A stretch of 35,935 nucleotides of DNA from NCBI GenBank assembly GCA_028871555.1, contig JAGWNA010000029.1, positions 1-35,935 on the forward strand, in the 5' to 3' direction. Both the position numbers and the translations under genes were made by a program. This stretch comes from Lysobacteraceae bacterium (GTDB lineage Bacteria > Pseudomonadota > Gammaproteobacteria > Xanthomonadales > Rhodanobacteraceae). Shown here piece by piece: positions 1 to 8,293 of this stretch. How positions within the stretch are numbered: position 1 is the stretch's first letter; each line of letters opens with the position of its first letter. The notes beneath the pieces are model-generated. The model was not told the origin of the DNA and searched no databases. It saw only the letters and a program-made list of their open reading frames with translations.

Positions 1-92
1 GCATCCTGACTTACGTAGTTCGCGCGCCAATGCTTGCTCTCCGCCGTTTCGGTAGCCGCATCATCGCAAACCAGCGTGTCGCGCATGCGCAT
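1..92 (-). CDS. Possible 5' end of a divergent gene, cut by the window edge
   Basis: An open frame runs leftwards from ATG codons at 92 and 86 to the window edge, giving about 30 residues that include the stretch ESKHWRANYVSQDA. No family is recognisable from so short a piece. The ribosome-binding site is poor (AGTAAG-like). It is open on the minus strand and divergent from the cytochrome gene at 200. It could equally be a chance open frame in GC-rich DNA. Confidence 0.22.
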   Translation of the reverse strand, partial: MRMRDTLVCDDAATETAESKHWRANYVSQD

Positions 93-107
93 AACTTACT
101 GATTTAT

Positions 108-113
108 TTGACA
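108..113 (+). promoter_or_regulatory. Consensus -35 box upstream of the tandem cytochromes
   Basis: A perfect TTGACA lies in a short AT-rich patch about 90 bases before the first cytochrome start. No good -10 sits at 16-18 bases; the nearest AT-rich hexamer (CATATG, 134-139) is 20 bases away. It may therefore need an activator, or be a chance match. Confidence 0.25.
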
Positions 114-199
114 ACTCATAACTGAGGATGAGGCATATGGGGAATCAGGTGATGGCTTGTATCACTTTGTACCAGCGCGTACCCGCGGGAATGATTTCG

Positions 200-523
200 A
201 TGACTCGACTGCAATTGCTAGGCCTGGCCGCAGCCACCGCTCTGATCGCCGCCACCTGCGCGCATGCCGAAGGAGACAAGGCTGCCGGCCACAAACTGGT
301 CTATACCTGCGCCGGTTGCCACGGCGTCCCCGGCTACAGCAATGCCTACCCGCAATATCCGGTGCCGAAGATCGCCGGGCAGAACGAGCAGTACATCATC
401 AATGCGCTGCATGGATACAAGAGCGGTGACCGCAAGCATCCGACCATGGATGCGCAGGGCCAGAGCCTGTCCGACACGGACATTCGGAATATCGCCGCCT
501 ATCTTTCCAGCCTCGCCAAGTAG
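200..523 (+). CDS. Small secreted mono-haem cytochrome c (class I, c4/c5-like)
   Basis: A periplasmic electron carrier of about 107 residues. The N-terminus is a signal peptide: basic start (MTR), a hydrophobic stretch, then cleavage probably after CAHA. One CxxCH haem-binding motif (CAGCH) follows shortly after, and the C-terminal helix (DIRNIAAYLSSL) is typical of class I cytochromes. The ATG at 200 is preferred because GGGA lies 9 bases upstream and because it begins the signal peptide; ATGs at 128 and 191 are in frame but poorly placed. The stop is 18 bases before a second, similar cytochrome, so the two are probably co-transcribed and may have arisen by duplication or by splitting of a di-haem c4-type protein. 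The redox partner cannot be told from sequence. Confidence 0.9.
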   Translation: MTRLQLLGLAAATALIAATCAHAEGDKAAGHKLVYTCAGCHGVPGYSNAYPQYPVPKIAGQNEQYIINALHGYKSGDRKHPTMDAQGQSLSDTDIRNIAAYLSSLAK

Positions 524-541
524 TTTTCAAGGAATCTCCGC

Positions 542-895
542 ATGAGACGTGCGCTTACCCTGTTTTCGTTCAGCGCCATGCTGGCGTTGGCCTCCACCCA
601 GTTGCTGGCCAATGGAAACATCGCCAATGGCAAGCAGAAGGCAGCCACCTGCTTCGCCTGCCACGGTGTCGATGGCAACGGGATCGACCCCCAGTACCCG
701 CGCCTGGCCGGGCAGTACAACCTCTACCTGCAGCAGGTACTGCATGAATACAAGGACGGCCAGCGCAACAACCCGATCATGAAGGGCATGGCGTCCACGC
801 TGTCGGATCAGGATATCGAGGATGTCGCCGCCTATTTCTCAAGTCTGCCGACCAAGCTCAGCACCTTGAAGGGACATATCCAGGGCGACAAGTAA
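542..895 (+). CDS. Small secreted mono-haem cytochrome c, second of the tandem pair
   Basis: A 117-residue class I cytochrome c. The signal peptide ends near STQLLA/NGN; the haem motif CFACH follows, then the PRLAGQ segment and a final helix (DIEDVAAYFSSL) as in cytochrome c4 domains. AAGGA about 8 bases upstream supports the ATG at 542. It resembles its neighbour in layout but differs clearly in sequence, so any duplication is old. A strong terminator lies 20 bases after the stop, closing a two-gene unit. It probably carries electrons in the periplasm toward a terminal oxidase or peroxidase; the partner is not encoded here. Confidence 0.92.
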   Translation: MRRALTLFSFSAMLALASTQLLANGNIANGKQKAATCFACHGVDGNGIDPQYPRLAGQYNLYLQQVLHEYKDGQRNNPIMKGMASTLSDQDIEDVAAYFSSLPTKLSTLKGHIQGDK

Positions 896-914
896 AAGCT
901 TGCCCGCACCCCGC

Positions 915-951
915 AAGGCAAAGGCCCGCTTCCGCGGGCCTTTGCCTTTTT
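915..951 (+). terminator. Rho-independent terminator after the cytochrome pair
   Basis: A perfect 13-bp stem (917-929 with 934-946), a TTCC loop and a run of five T (947-951). The A pair at 915-916 extends the stem against the T run. It faces the convergent nfuA and could work weakly in that direction too, although the minus-strand side lacks a long T run. Confidence 0.92.
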
Positions 952-974
952 CAGGCCGCCGCCCGATGGACGCG

Positions 975-1583
975 TCAGGCGATCGCGGACTTGCCCTCGG
1001 CCTTGCTGTAATAAGGTTTCTGGCCAACCGCGTGATCGGTCGCATCGCGCACGGCGGTAATTTCGGGTACGCGTTCGCGCAAGGTTTTTTCGACGCCCTG
1101 CTTGAGCGTCACATCGACCATGCCGCAGCCATGGCAGCCGCCGCCGAATTGCAGCAGCACCGCACCGTCGGCATCGATCTCCAGCAACGTGACCCGTCCT
1201 CCATGCGAAGCCAGCTTCGGATTCACTTCGGCCTCCAGTACATAGCGCACCCGCTCGATCAGGCCGGCTTCGGAACCGGGCACATTGCCCTTGATCTTCG
1301 GTGCGCGGATGTTGAGTTGCCCACCGGTGGCATTGGGCTCGAAGTCGATGGTGGCATTGTCCAGCCAGCTGGCACTGTCGCCGTCGACATGGAAATTGAA
1401 ACCGGCGCACTCGATCGTCCATTCCCCGCCGAGGAGATCCGCCGGCTCGCAGAACTCCAGCTCGCAGTTGGCGGCCGGCGTACCGGCAGCCGTCACGCTC
1501 AGGCGGATGCCCAGGCCATCGATGCCCTGCTGTGAAAGAAGCCGCAGAAAGTGTTGCTGCGCGCGTTCGGAAATGTCGATCAT
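975..1583 (-). CDS. nfuA: NfuA, iron-sulfur cluster carrier
   Basis: A 202-residue protein with the two-part layout of NfuA. The N-terminal half resembles A-type carriers but lacks their cysteine set. The C-terminal half is a NifU-like domain whose CxxC pair (C150 and C153, in GGGCHGCGMVDVTLK) binds a 4Fe-4S cluster at the dimer interface. The tail PYYSKAEGKSAIA is typical of the family. It delivers clusters to target enzymes, especially under stress. The ATG at 1583 has GGAG 7 bases upstream and gives the usual start MIDISERAQ; the in-frame extension to 1640 is not needed. It is convergent with the cytochrome pair and divergent from phhB. Confidence 0.96.
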   Translation of the reverse strand: MIDISERAQQHFLRLLSQQGIDGLGIRLSVTAAGTPAANCELEFCEPADLLGGEWTIECAGFNFHVDGDSASWLDNATIDFEPNATGGQLNIRAPKIKGNVPGSEAGLIERVRYVLEAEVNPKLASHGGRVTLLEIDADGAVLLQFGGGCHGCGMVDVTLKQGVEKTLRERVPEITAVRDATDHAVGQKPYYSKAEGKSAIA

Positions 1584-1635
1584 GTCAGCTCCGTTGTCAT
1601 CCATCGGCTGCGGCAGGCCCTGCCGATGAAACAGC

Positions 1636-1653
1636 ACCATTTTAGTACCATTT
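1636..1653. repeat. Short direct repeat in the nfuA-phhB spacer
   Basis: ACCATTT occurs at 1636-1642 and 1647-1653, exactly 11 bases apart, so on the same face of the helix. It lies between two divergent genes, 53-70 bases before nfuA. A TAAAAT-like -10 for nfuA overlaps it on the minus strand. A regulator site is possible but no known box is matched. Confidence 0.3.
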
Positions 1654-1726
1654 CAGATTCGATGCGCGCTTTGACTTTTTCCCACGCAACTTCGACGCTT
1701 CGGCCCTTGAGCCTCTGGAGATCCGC

Positions 1727-2068
1727 ATGAACATCATCGAGCTGGCCACCCGGCATTGCCGACCGCGCAAGGGCAAGGAGCACGCACTCGACGCCGCGCA
1801 GGTATCCCGACTGTTGCAGCAATTGCCGGGCTGGCAGTTGCGCGACGACGGCATGTCCATCACCAAGGATTTCAGTTTCACCGACTTCCACCACACGCTT
1901 GGCTTCATCAATGTGCTGGGCTTCATGGCCAACCGCGAGGATCATCACCCGGATCTCGAAGCCGGCTATGGCCATTGCCGGGTGTCATGGTCGACTCACG
2001 ATGTCGGTGGCCTGTCCCTGAACGACTTCATCTGTGCCGCGCGGACCGATGCCTTGCTGGCGCCTTGA
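1727..2068 (+). CDS. phhB: Pterin-4a-carbinolamine dehydratase
   Basis: A 113-residue protein of the PCD/DCoH family. It dehydrates 4a-hydroxytetrahydrobiopterin, the cofactor product of phenylalanine hydroxylase. The active-site motif EDHHPDLEAGY is intact, followed by the WSTHDVGGLSLNDF segment found across the family. GGAG is correctly placed before the ATG at 1727. The phenylalanine hydroxylase gene (phhA) is not adjacent in this window, so the enzyme may serve another pterin-dependent step. Its stop codon directly abuts the rluC stop on the other strand with no bases between them, leaving no room for an independent terminator. Confidence 0.93.
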   Translation: MNIIELATRHCRPRKGKEHALDAAQVSRLLQQLPGWQLRDDGMSITKDFSFTDFHHTLGFINVLGFMANREDHHPDLEAGYGHCRVSWSTHDVGGLSLNDFICAARTDALLAP

Positions 2069-3067
2069 TCAGAAGTCGGTTCGCGACTTTTCCTTCAGCC
2101 ACAGCAGCCGCTTGCCTTTCACCGACAGCACATCGAGAAAGTCCTTGAGGTCGTCCGGCAGCGGTGCCGAGAAGCTGTAGGCGCGCCCATCGAGGTCGAA
2201 ACTCATGTGCGAGGCGTGCAGAAACATCCGGTGCAGACCCATCTCGCGCAAGCGCTTGTTCATCTCGCGGTCGCCGTATTTGGGATCGCCGGCCAGCGGA
2301 TGGCCGATGTGCGCGGCATGCACGCGGATCTGATGGGTTCTTCCGGTCCCCAGTGTGGCCTGCATCAGGCGCGCGCCGGGAAATTGGTCCATTTCGCGGA
2401 AAAACGTCAGCGAGGGCTTGCCGTTATCGGCCACCCGTACCATCCGCTCGCCGCCCTGCAGCACCGACTTCAACAGTGGAGCGTTGACGTCGAATTTCGC
2501 CTTCGACGGATGTCCGAGCATCAGGCACAGATATTGTTTGGTGACTTCCCCTGCGCGGATCACGGCCTGCAGGCCGGTCAATCCGGCACGGCTCTTGGCG
2601 AACACCAGCACCCCGCTGGTATCGCGATCGAGCCGGTGCACCAGTTCCAGGTGCTCTTTGGGCCGTACCGCGCGCAGCAGTTCGATCGCACCATGACTGA
2701 CCCCACTGCCGCCATGGCTGGCCACACCGGCAGGCTTGTCGATGACCAGAAAATGCTTGTCCTCGAAAAGGACCGCCTCGGCTACCTGCACCAACAGGCC
2801 GCTGGCCGGCGTCTGCTCCTCAGGCCGCTCCGCCATCCGAACCGGTGGAATGCGCAGCGTATCACCGTCTGCGAGACGGGTGTCCGGCTTGGCCCGCTTG
2901 CCATTGACACGCACCTGGCCGGTACGCAGCAGCCTGTAGATCATGCTCTTGGGCACGCCCTTGAGCATGGTCACCAGCGCATTGTCGATGCGCTGGCCAT
3001 CCCGTTCCGGGCCGACCACGATCTGACGTACACCGTGAGGTGCATCGGGTGAAGTTGCCGTCTGCAT
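2069..3067 (-). CDS. rluC: RluC-type 23S rRNA pseudouridine synthase
   Basis: A 332-residue RluA-family enzyme that converts specific uridines in 23S rRNA to pseudouridine. An S4-like RNA-binding domain (about residues 20-80, including RLLRTGQVRVNGKRAKPDTR) precedes the catalytic domain. The catalytic motif HRLDRDTSGVLVFAK carries the essential Asp at 147; further family motifs are GRTHQIRVH and HPLAGDPKYG. RluC pairs with rne in many gammaproteobacteria as a divergent neighbour, as here. That layout and the S4 domain favour RluC over RluD, though target uridines cannot be read from sequence. AGCAGG lies about 10 bases before the ATG at 3067. Confidence 0.93.
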   Translation of the reverse strand: MQTATSPDAPHGVRQIVVGPERDGQRIDNALVTMLKGVPKSMIYRLLRTGQVRVNGKRAKPDTRLADGDTLRIPPVRMAERPEEQTPASGLLVQVAEAVLFEDKHFLVIDKPAGVASHGGSGVSHGAIELLRAVRPKEHLELVHRLDRDTSGVLVFAKSRAGLTGLQAVIRAGEVTKQYLCLMLGHPSKAKFDVNAPLLKSVLQGGERMVRVADNGKPSLTFFREMDQFPGARLMQATLGTGRTHQIRVHAAHIGHPLAGDPKYGDREMNKRLREMGLHRMFLHASHMSFDLDGRAYSFSAPLPDDLKDFLDVLSVKGKRLLWLKEKSRTDF

Positions 3068-3095
3068 TGAAAAAAACCTGCTGAAATAGCATACT
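3067..3095 (+). promoter_or_regulatory. Candidate rne promoter with a roughly 310-base leader
   Basis: TTGAAA (3067-3072) and CATACT (3090-3095) are separated by 17 bases and read toward rne. Transcription from here would give a leader of about 310 bases before the rne ATG. That is close to the long leader known for E. coli rne, through which RNase E controls its own message. The 3096-3410 stretch holds no gene that I can support. Confidence 0.4.
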
Positions 3096-3410
3096 CGACA
3101 GGCGCTGCATTCTGCCCATCGATGTCTGAAACGGGTCGAGTGCCCGCCCGTAACGTCGGCGAGGAATGCGCCGGTTGCCTTGTGGCGGCCGGTCGCGGCT
3201 CTCTTTCATCGTAACGGTATGGCTGCCGTTTGTCCCGATGCCATGAGGTACATGAGGTATCGGGGTGGCAGACGAAGCTGACCGAATCATCCGGACACCG
3301 GAAACGGTGCCGTTATTTTGCCGCTCAACCGCAGCGGCGCGATCCACGGCAGGCCGCCACATCGGCGCCACCGCGGCACGCGACGCGCGGCCAGGCTGAG
3401 GATTACCACC

Positions 3411-6400
3411 ATGAAACGTATGTTGATCAACGCGACTCAGCGTGAAGAGTTGCGTGTGGCCATTGTCGATGGCCAGAACTTGTACGACCTGGATATCGAA
3501 ATTCCTTCCCGGGAACAGAAGAAATCCAACATCTACAAAGGCCGCATCACCCGTGTCGAGGCTTCGCTGGAAGCCTGCTTCATCGAATACGGTGCCGAGC
3601 GTCACGGCTTTCTGCCACTCAAGGAAATCTCCCGCGAGTACTTCACGCCCGGCGTGGACCCTCACAAGGCGTCCATGCGCGAGCTGCTCAAGGAAGGCCA
3701 GGAAGTGGTGGTGCAGGTCGAGAAGGAGGAGCGCGGCAACAAGGGCGCCGCCCTGACCACCTTCATCAGTCTGGCCGGCCGCTACATGGTGCTGATGCCG
3801 AACAACCCGAAGGCCGGTGGCGTCTCGCGGCGTATCGAGGGCGAGGATCGGCAGGCGCTGAAAGAGGCCCTCGAACACGTCACCGTTCCCGATGATGTCG
3901 GCCTGATCGTGCGTACCGCCGGCCTCGGCCGCGACGCCGAAGAGCTGCAATGGGATCTGGATTACCTGCTTCAGCTGTGGAAATCGATTTCCGCCGCGGC
4001 GAGTCTGCAGAAGGCGCCGTTCCTGATCTACCAGGAGTCGAAGCTGTTCATCCGGGCCCTGCGCGACTACCTGCGCAGCGATATCGGCGAGATCCTGATC
4101 GACGAGGAGTCGCTGTACAACGATGCGCGCGAGTTCATGCAGCAGGTGATGCCGAACGCGCTGCGCAAACTCAAGCTGTACACCGACGACACCCCGCTGT
4201 TCACGCGCTACCAGATCGAGACGCAGATCGAGAACGCATTCGATCGGCAGGTTCGCCTCCCGTCCGGCGGCTCGATCGTGATCGATCAGACCGAAGCGCT
4301 GACCGCGATCGACGTCAACTCCTCCAAGGCCACCAGGGGCAGCGACATCGAGGAGACCGCCTTCAACACCAACTGCGAAGCGGCGGTGGAAATCGCGCGG
4401 CAGGCGCGCATCCGCGATGCCGGCGGCCTGATCGTGATCGACTTCATCGACATGGACAGCCCGAAGCATCAGCGTGAAGTGGAAGATCGGTTGAAGGATG
4501 CCTTGAAGCTCGACCGCGCACGCGTCCAGATCGGGCGCATCTCCCGCTTCGGCCTGCTCGAGATGTCGCGTCAGCGCCTGCGCCCGAGTCTCGGCGAAGC
4601 CACCGAAATCGTGTGCCCGCGCTGCGAGGGCCACGGCCACATCCGCGGGGTGGAATCGCTGTCGCTGTCGACCCTGCGTCTGATCGAAGAACATGCGATG
4701 AAGGAAAACACCGGCCAGGTGCTGGTGCAGGCGCCGTCGAGCGTCGCCAATTTCCTGCTCAACGAAAAGCGTGCCAGCGTGGTCGAGATCGAAATGCGCC
4801 ACAAGGTGCATGTCATGATCATTGCCGACGAGAAACTGCAAACCCCGCACATCGAGATCCAGCGTATCCGCGAAGCGGACATGGGCGAGCACAGCAAACC
4901 CAGCTACGAGCGGTTGACCTCGGTTGCCGCGACGGAGCTGCCCAAGATGGGCCAGACTCTGGGCAGCGGCGAACAACCGGCAGTCAGCGGCATCGTGCTG
5001 TCAGGACCGGCCCCCATGCGCGAAGAAAGCATCCCGGCACCTGCCGCCACGCCGTCCGCTGCCGTCAAGCGCCAACCCGCGGCAGCTTCGGCTCCGGTTT
5101 CCACTGGCCTCGTCTCGCGACTGCTGGGATGGTTCCGCGGCAGTACCGAACCCGCTGTCCAGGCACCGGTGTCCCCGCGCGCCGACGACAATGATGGTGC
5201 GCGCGGCAATCGGCGCGCCGAACGTGCGGGCCGCGGCGGCAATGCCCAGAACACCGCCCCGACACGCCAGCCGCGGCGGGAGCCGTCACCGCAGGATTCG
5301 TCCAAACCGGCTGCGCCACAGCAGGCCCGCAGCGGCCGTCAACGCAACAGCGAAGCGCAGCCGCGTCAACCGCAACAAGCCCAGGCCCAGGCCGCCAGAG
5401 CAGAACGCCAACCAAGGCCGGCACAGACCGAAGGCAATCAGGCCAAGGCCGAACGCAAACCGAACCCGCAGCAGCCAAAGGCCGAACGTCCATCGCGTGC
5501 GGCAACGAACGAGCGTCCCGCTGCCGTCCTGCCGGATGAAACTGCCAATACCGCGGGGCTACCGGCATTGCCAGGCGGGTCTGCTGCACCGGAGTCTATC
5601 GACAACACGCTTGATGCCGATGGCAATCAGGCACGTCGTCGTCGTGGCCGGCGCGGTGGCCGGCGCCGGCGCCGGCATGATGAATCCACCGCCGCGAACA
5701 GCACGAATCTCGACATTGCCCAGGTTCAGGCACTCGATGACGAGGACCGTGACGTCATGCCCGCCGCTCCCGGCGCAACGGTATCGACCATCCACGACGA
5801 ATCGGCCCAACCGGCTGTCCATGCAGAGACGACGCCGATGGTCGCTGCGGCTGTGCGGACGGGTTCGCCGGACGGCAGTGGCGGTGCGCATGCCAGCAAA
5901 TCATCCCCGACACCCGAAGCAGACAGGCCGGCAGTCCCGACCGCTACGAAAACGACCCACGACGCGACCGCTGACACCCCTGCCGGCAATCAGGTGAAAC
6001 CAGCCGGTGCGTACACTGTCCCCGTCACGGTCAGCGCCGCCGCGCCGGCGGCCATTGCGTTCAAACTGCCCACGCTGCCACCCATACCCGAGCAGGGCCA
6101 GGCAGCGGAAAAAATTGTTGATGAGAGCGGGACCGCCGAAGCCTCGCCTGCCCCTGCAGCCATGCCCGCGCCTGTGGCCGTGGTTGCTCCGACTCCTCCG
6201 GCTCCGACTCGACCCAGGCCTGAAGCCATGCCCGCCGTTTCCAGCGACACGGATACGCATGACTCCACTGAAAAATCGGATGCCGTACCCACGCCGACGA
6301 TCAGCTCCATGCCGTCCGCGGCACCACTGGCAGCGTCTGCCGGCAACCAGGTACACGATGACGGGCAGATGCCCGAGGCCCGACCGGCCATGCCGACAGC

Positions 6401-6632
6401 TCCGGCAGCCACCCTCCACAGCCAGAACAGTGTGCCGGCACTTGCCCCCACAGCACACATGCACCTGCCGGAACCACCTGCTGCCACGACGGAAAGTCAT
6501 GCCGCAGAACACCCCAAACAGGGTGACCTGCTGGCATCGGCAGCGCCTGCCGATCCTGCGAATCCGCAACACGGCCGGCCCGTCATGGCCGAACCGGTCG
6601 GCAGCGGGCATGATGACGTCGCACGTGACTGA
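3411..6632 (+). CDS. rne: Ribonuclease E
   Basis: The 1073-residue endonuclease that starts most mRNA decay and processes rRNA and tRNA precursors. The N-terminal half has the S1 RNA-binding domain (about 35-125), the 5'-sensor/RNase H region and the DNase I-like catalytic centre with Asp301 and Asp344. The Zn-link CPRC (C402, C405) joins subunits. An amphipathic segment [12 protein letters not shown] (566-577) matches the inner-membrane anchor in position and character. The rest is a disordered Pro/Ala/Gln-rich scaffold with an Arg-rich block at 741-756, likely to bind RNA or degradosome partners. The ATG at 3411 is preferred for its GAGG site and family start [10 protein letters not shown]; the upstream in-frame codon at 3318 adds a non-conserved extension. 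Confidence 0.98.
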   Translation: MKRMLINATQREELRVAIVDGQNLYDLDIEIPSREQKKSNIYKGRITRVEASLEACFIEYGAERHGFLPLKEISREYFTPGVDPHKASMRELLKEGQEVVVQVEKEERGNKGAALTTFISLAGRYMVLMPNNPKAGGVSRRIEGEDRQALKEALEHVTVPDDVGLIVRTAGLGRDAEELQWDLDYLLQLWKSISAAASLQKAPFLIYQESKLFIRALRDYLRSDIGEILIDEESLYNDAREFMQQVMPNALRKLKLYTDDTPLFTRYQIETQIENAFDRQVRLPSGGSIVIDQTEALTAIDVNSSKATRGSDIEETAFNTNCEAAVEIARQARIRDAGGLIVIDFIDMDSPKHQREVEDRLKDALKLDRARVQIGRISRFGLLEMSRQRLRPSLGEATEIVCPRCEGHGHIRGVESLSLSTLRLIEEHAMKENTGQVLVQAPSSVANFLLNEKRASVVEIEMRHKVHVMIIADEKLQTPHIEIQRIREADMGEHSKPSYERLTSVAATELPKMGQTLGSGEQPAVSGIVLSGPAPMREESIPAPAATPSAAVKRQPAAASAPVSTGLVSRLLGWFRGSTEPAVQAPVSPRADDNDGARGNRRAERAGRGGNAQNTAPTRQPRREPSPQDSSKPAAPQQARSGRQRNSEAQPRQPQQAQAQAARAERQPRPAQTEGNQAKAERKPNPQQPKAERPSRAATNERPAAVLPDETANTAGLPALPGGSAAPESIDNTLDADGNQARRRRGRRGGRRRRRHDESTAANSTNLDIAQVQALDDEDRDVMPAAPGATVSTIHDESAQPAVHAETTPMVAAAVRTGSPDGSGGAHASKSSPTPEADRPAVPTATKTTHDATADTPAGNQVKPAGAYTVPVTVSAAAPAAIAFKLPTLPPIPEQGQAAEKIVDESGTAEASPAPAAMPAPVAVVAPTPPAPTRPRPEAMPAVSSDTDTHDSTEKSDAVPTPTISSMPSAAPLAASAGNQVHDDGQMPEARPAMPTAPAATLHSQNSVPALAPTAHMHLPEPPAATTESHAAEHPKQGDLLASAAPADPANPQHGRPVMAEPVGSGHDDVARD

Positions 6633-6645
6633 CCGCGTATATTGA

Positions 6646-6689
6646 CCAGGCACAAAAAACCGGACTCAAGTCCGGTTTTTTGTGCCTGG
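6646..6689. terminator. Bidirectional terminator between rne and the GacA-type regulator
   Basis: A perfect 21-bp inverted repeat (6646-6666 with 6669-6689). The GC core is flanked by A6 on one side and T6 on the other, so each strand sees a GC stem followed by a U run. It serves the convergent rne (plus) and response regulator (minus) genes. Confidence 0.95.
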
Positions 6690-6736
6690 CTTCAAGCCCA
6701 GGATAACCCGCTCGCCACTCCGCTCGAACCGGCAGT

Positions 6737-7390
6737 TCAGTTGCCCACCTCATGATTGGGCGCATCGAGCAGGCCATGCACCGTCATCAGGTGTGCCAGG
6801 CCGAGAATATGGTCGACATGCAGCTTTTCCATCAGCCGCTGCTTGTAGGTGGATACCGTCTTCGGGCTCAGATTGAGTTGTTCGCCGATGATCGTCAGCG
6901 GCTTGCCGCGCACCAGCATCATCGCCACTTCCAGCTCGCGACTGGACAATACGTCGAAAGGTGAAGTGCTGCCATCCAGAGTCGCCAGTGCCAGTTGCTG
7001 GGCAACCGCAGGTGCCAGGTAACGCCGACCGCTGGCCACCTGGCGTATGGCGGACACCAGCTCCTCGGCGTTGCAGCCCTTGGTCAGATAACCGAGCGCG
7101 CCCGCGTCGAGCAGGCGCTTGGGAAACCGCGCATCGTCGACCACCGTCACAATGACGATATGCGTGGAAAGCTTTGCCCTGCGCACGCGTTCGGTGAGTT
7201 CGACGCCGCTCATGCCGGGCATGTGCACATCAACCAATGCGATGTCCGGCGCCAACGTGCGGATCAGCCGCAAACCTTCCTCGGCACTGCCGGCCTCGCC
7301 GCCGACACGGATGTCCGGTTGCTGCTGAAGAATCATCCTGAAGCCGGTGCGAACCAGCTCGTGATCGTCCACAAGGACAATATTGATCAC
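6737..7390 (-). CDS. GacA/UvrY-type response regulator (NarL/FixJ family)
   Basis: A 217-residue regulator. The receiver domain has acidic residues D8 and D9, phospho-acceptor D54 (VDVHMPGMSG) and the LTKG lysine. The C-terminal LuxR helix-turn-helix contains LSSRELEVAMMLVRGK and LNLSPKTVSTYKQRLMEKL. Length and sequence fit GacA/UvrY/SirA, which in gammaproteobacteria switch on small RNAs that titrate RsmA/CsrA. The start is GTG at 7390: GGAGG lies 8 bases upstream and the product begins (M)INIVLVDDHE. A longer in-frame extension to 7897 is non-conserved. No partner kinase lies nearby, as is usual for GacS/GacA. uvrC, often next to this gene elsewhere, is absent. Confidence 0.9.
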   Translation of the reverse strand: MINIVLVDDHELVRTGFRMILQQQPDIRVGGEAGSAEEGLRLIRTLAPDIALVDVHMPGMSGVELTERVRRAKLSTHIVIVTVVDDARFPKRLLDAGALGYLTKGCNAEELVSAIRQVASGRRYLAPAVAQQLALATLDGSTSPFDVLSSRELEVAMMLVRGKPLTIIGEQLNLSPKTVSTYKQRLMEKLHVDHILGLAHLMTVHGLLDAPNHEVGN

Positions 7391-8230
7391 TTCACGACCT
7401 CCTCGGATTGGACTGCATGCAGGCAGGATGCAGGACACCGTATTGCCCGCATTCGAAAATGCCTTGGCGGGGTACAGCATGCTTGATTGCCACGCGGACA
7501 ACCAGCAGGCCGCGAACCGTTCTTTCGGGAATCTCGATCTGGCCACCTTCCACGGCCGCCGACTTATATCGACACGCCCGGCTATACCAGTACCCCGCCG
7601 ACAGGTCAGCAGCCCAAGCGCAGTGTGCCCGCACCGCTGGCGATTCCGGCCGGGGATTTCCGCCACGACATGGCGACATGGGCGTAGATGATTTTCAATC
7701 CCCTCCCCCTGGCAAGTTCGACCGCCAACCCCAACCGCATGTCCCGAGCAACGCAACGTCCGGTCGATATAGCCGCCAGTTGCGGGCAGCCAACCATTTG
7801 AGCGAAACAATCTCCATGAATACACCCCATCTCCTGAACAGACCGGACGCCGATATGACCGGTTGCGGCCTGCTGGTATCCCCCTGCAATGTGCCATGGT
7901 GAAGTGGCTTCTTCTGTCGGCCGTCGCCTACATCTGGCGTACGGGAATTGCATTGGCACCGCCTGTGCATCGGAACAGCAAGGCCCTTTCCCAGGCTTGC
8001 CCACGTACGTGCATTGCGTTCAAGGTTCGAGCCCCGACGCCGGGGACACCTCGTCTCCTTCCACCTTTGCATCGCAATCGCGCCACCTTGGGGCGGGCCC
8101 GGAACTGGCTTCGGCCAGCGCATCGCATCTGCCCCGGATGATTCCGGCCGCCTCGGCATACGGCCGCCCTCTCGCCGGGCAAGCAGCGGTTTTCGATTCC
8201 AGGCGGGTACGCCGTGCCGGGTGCACCGAA
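7391..8230. other. Long stretch with no recognisable gene
   Basis: About 840 bases between the regulator and the cytochrome-porin terminator. Open frames exist in several frames but none has a ribosome-binding site together with a recognisable family; the longest, on the minus strand (7695-8261), is rich in Arg/Gly/Pro like shadow translation. The promoter of the GacA-type gene must lie here, but no convincing -35/-10 pair stands out. The T-loop-like GGTTCGAGCCCC near 8028 lacks the other arms of a tRNA. Decayed coding DNA or an unknown RNA cannot be excluded. Confidence 0.5.
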
Positions 8231-8262
8231 TAAAAAGGTGGCCGGCCTTGCGGCCAGCCACC
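8231..8262 (-). terminator. Terminator of the cytochrome-porin gene
   Basis: Read on the minus strand, an 11-bp stem (one G-U pair) closed by a GCAA tetraloop (GNRA class) is followed by a U-rich tail (UUUUUA, 8236-8231). It lies 31 bases past the stop at 8294. Confidence 0.92.
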
Positions 8263-8293
8263 CTGGTTCATGTCTCAGTACCTGTCTTGCGGC

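Noticed and set aside
2862..4976. A 704-codon minus-strand frame across rluC and rne
   Set aside because: It overlaps rne, whose domains are certain; the translation has no recognisable domain.
7391..7897. N-terminal extension of the GacA-type regulator
   Set aside because: The GTG at 7390 has GGAGG correctly placed and gives the normal GacA/UvrY length; the extension is Arg/Cys-rich and non-conserved.
8020..8060. tRNA-like T-loop (GGTTCGAGCCCC)
   Set aside because: No T stem of five pairs and no matching acceptor, D or anticodon arms.
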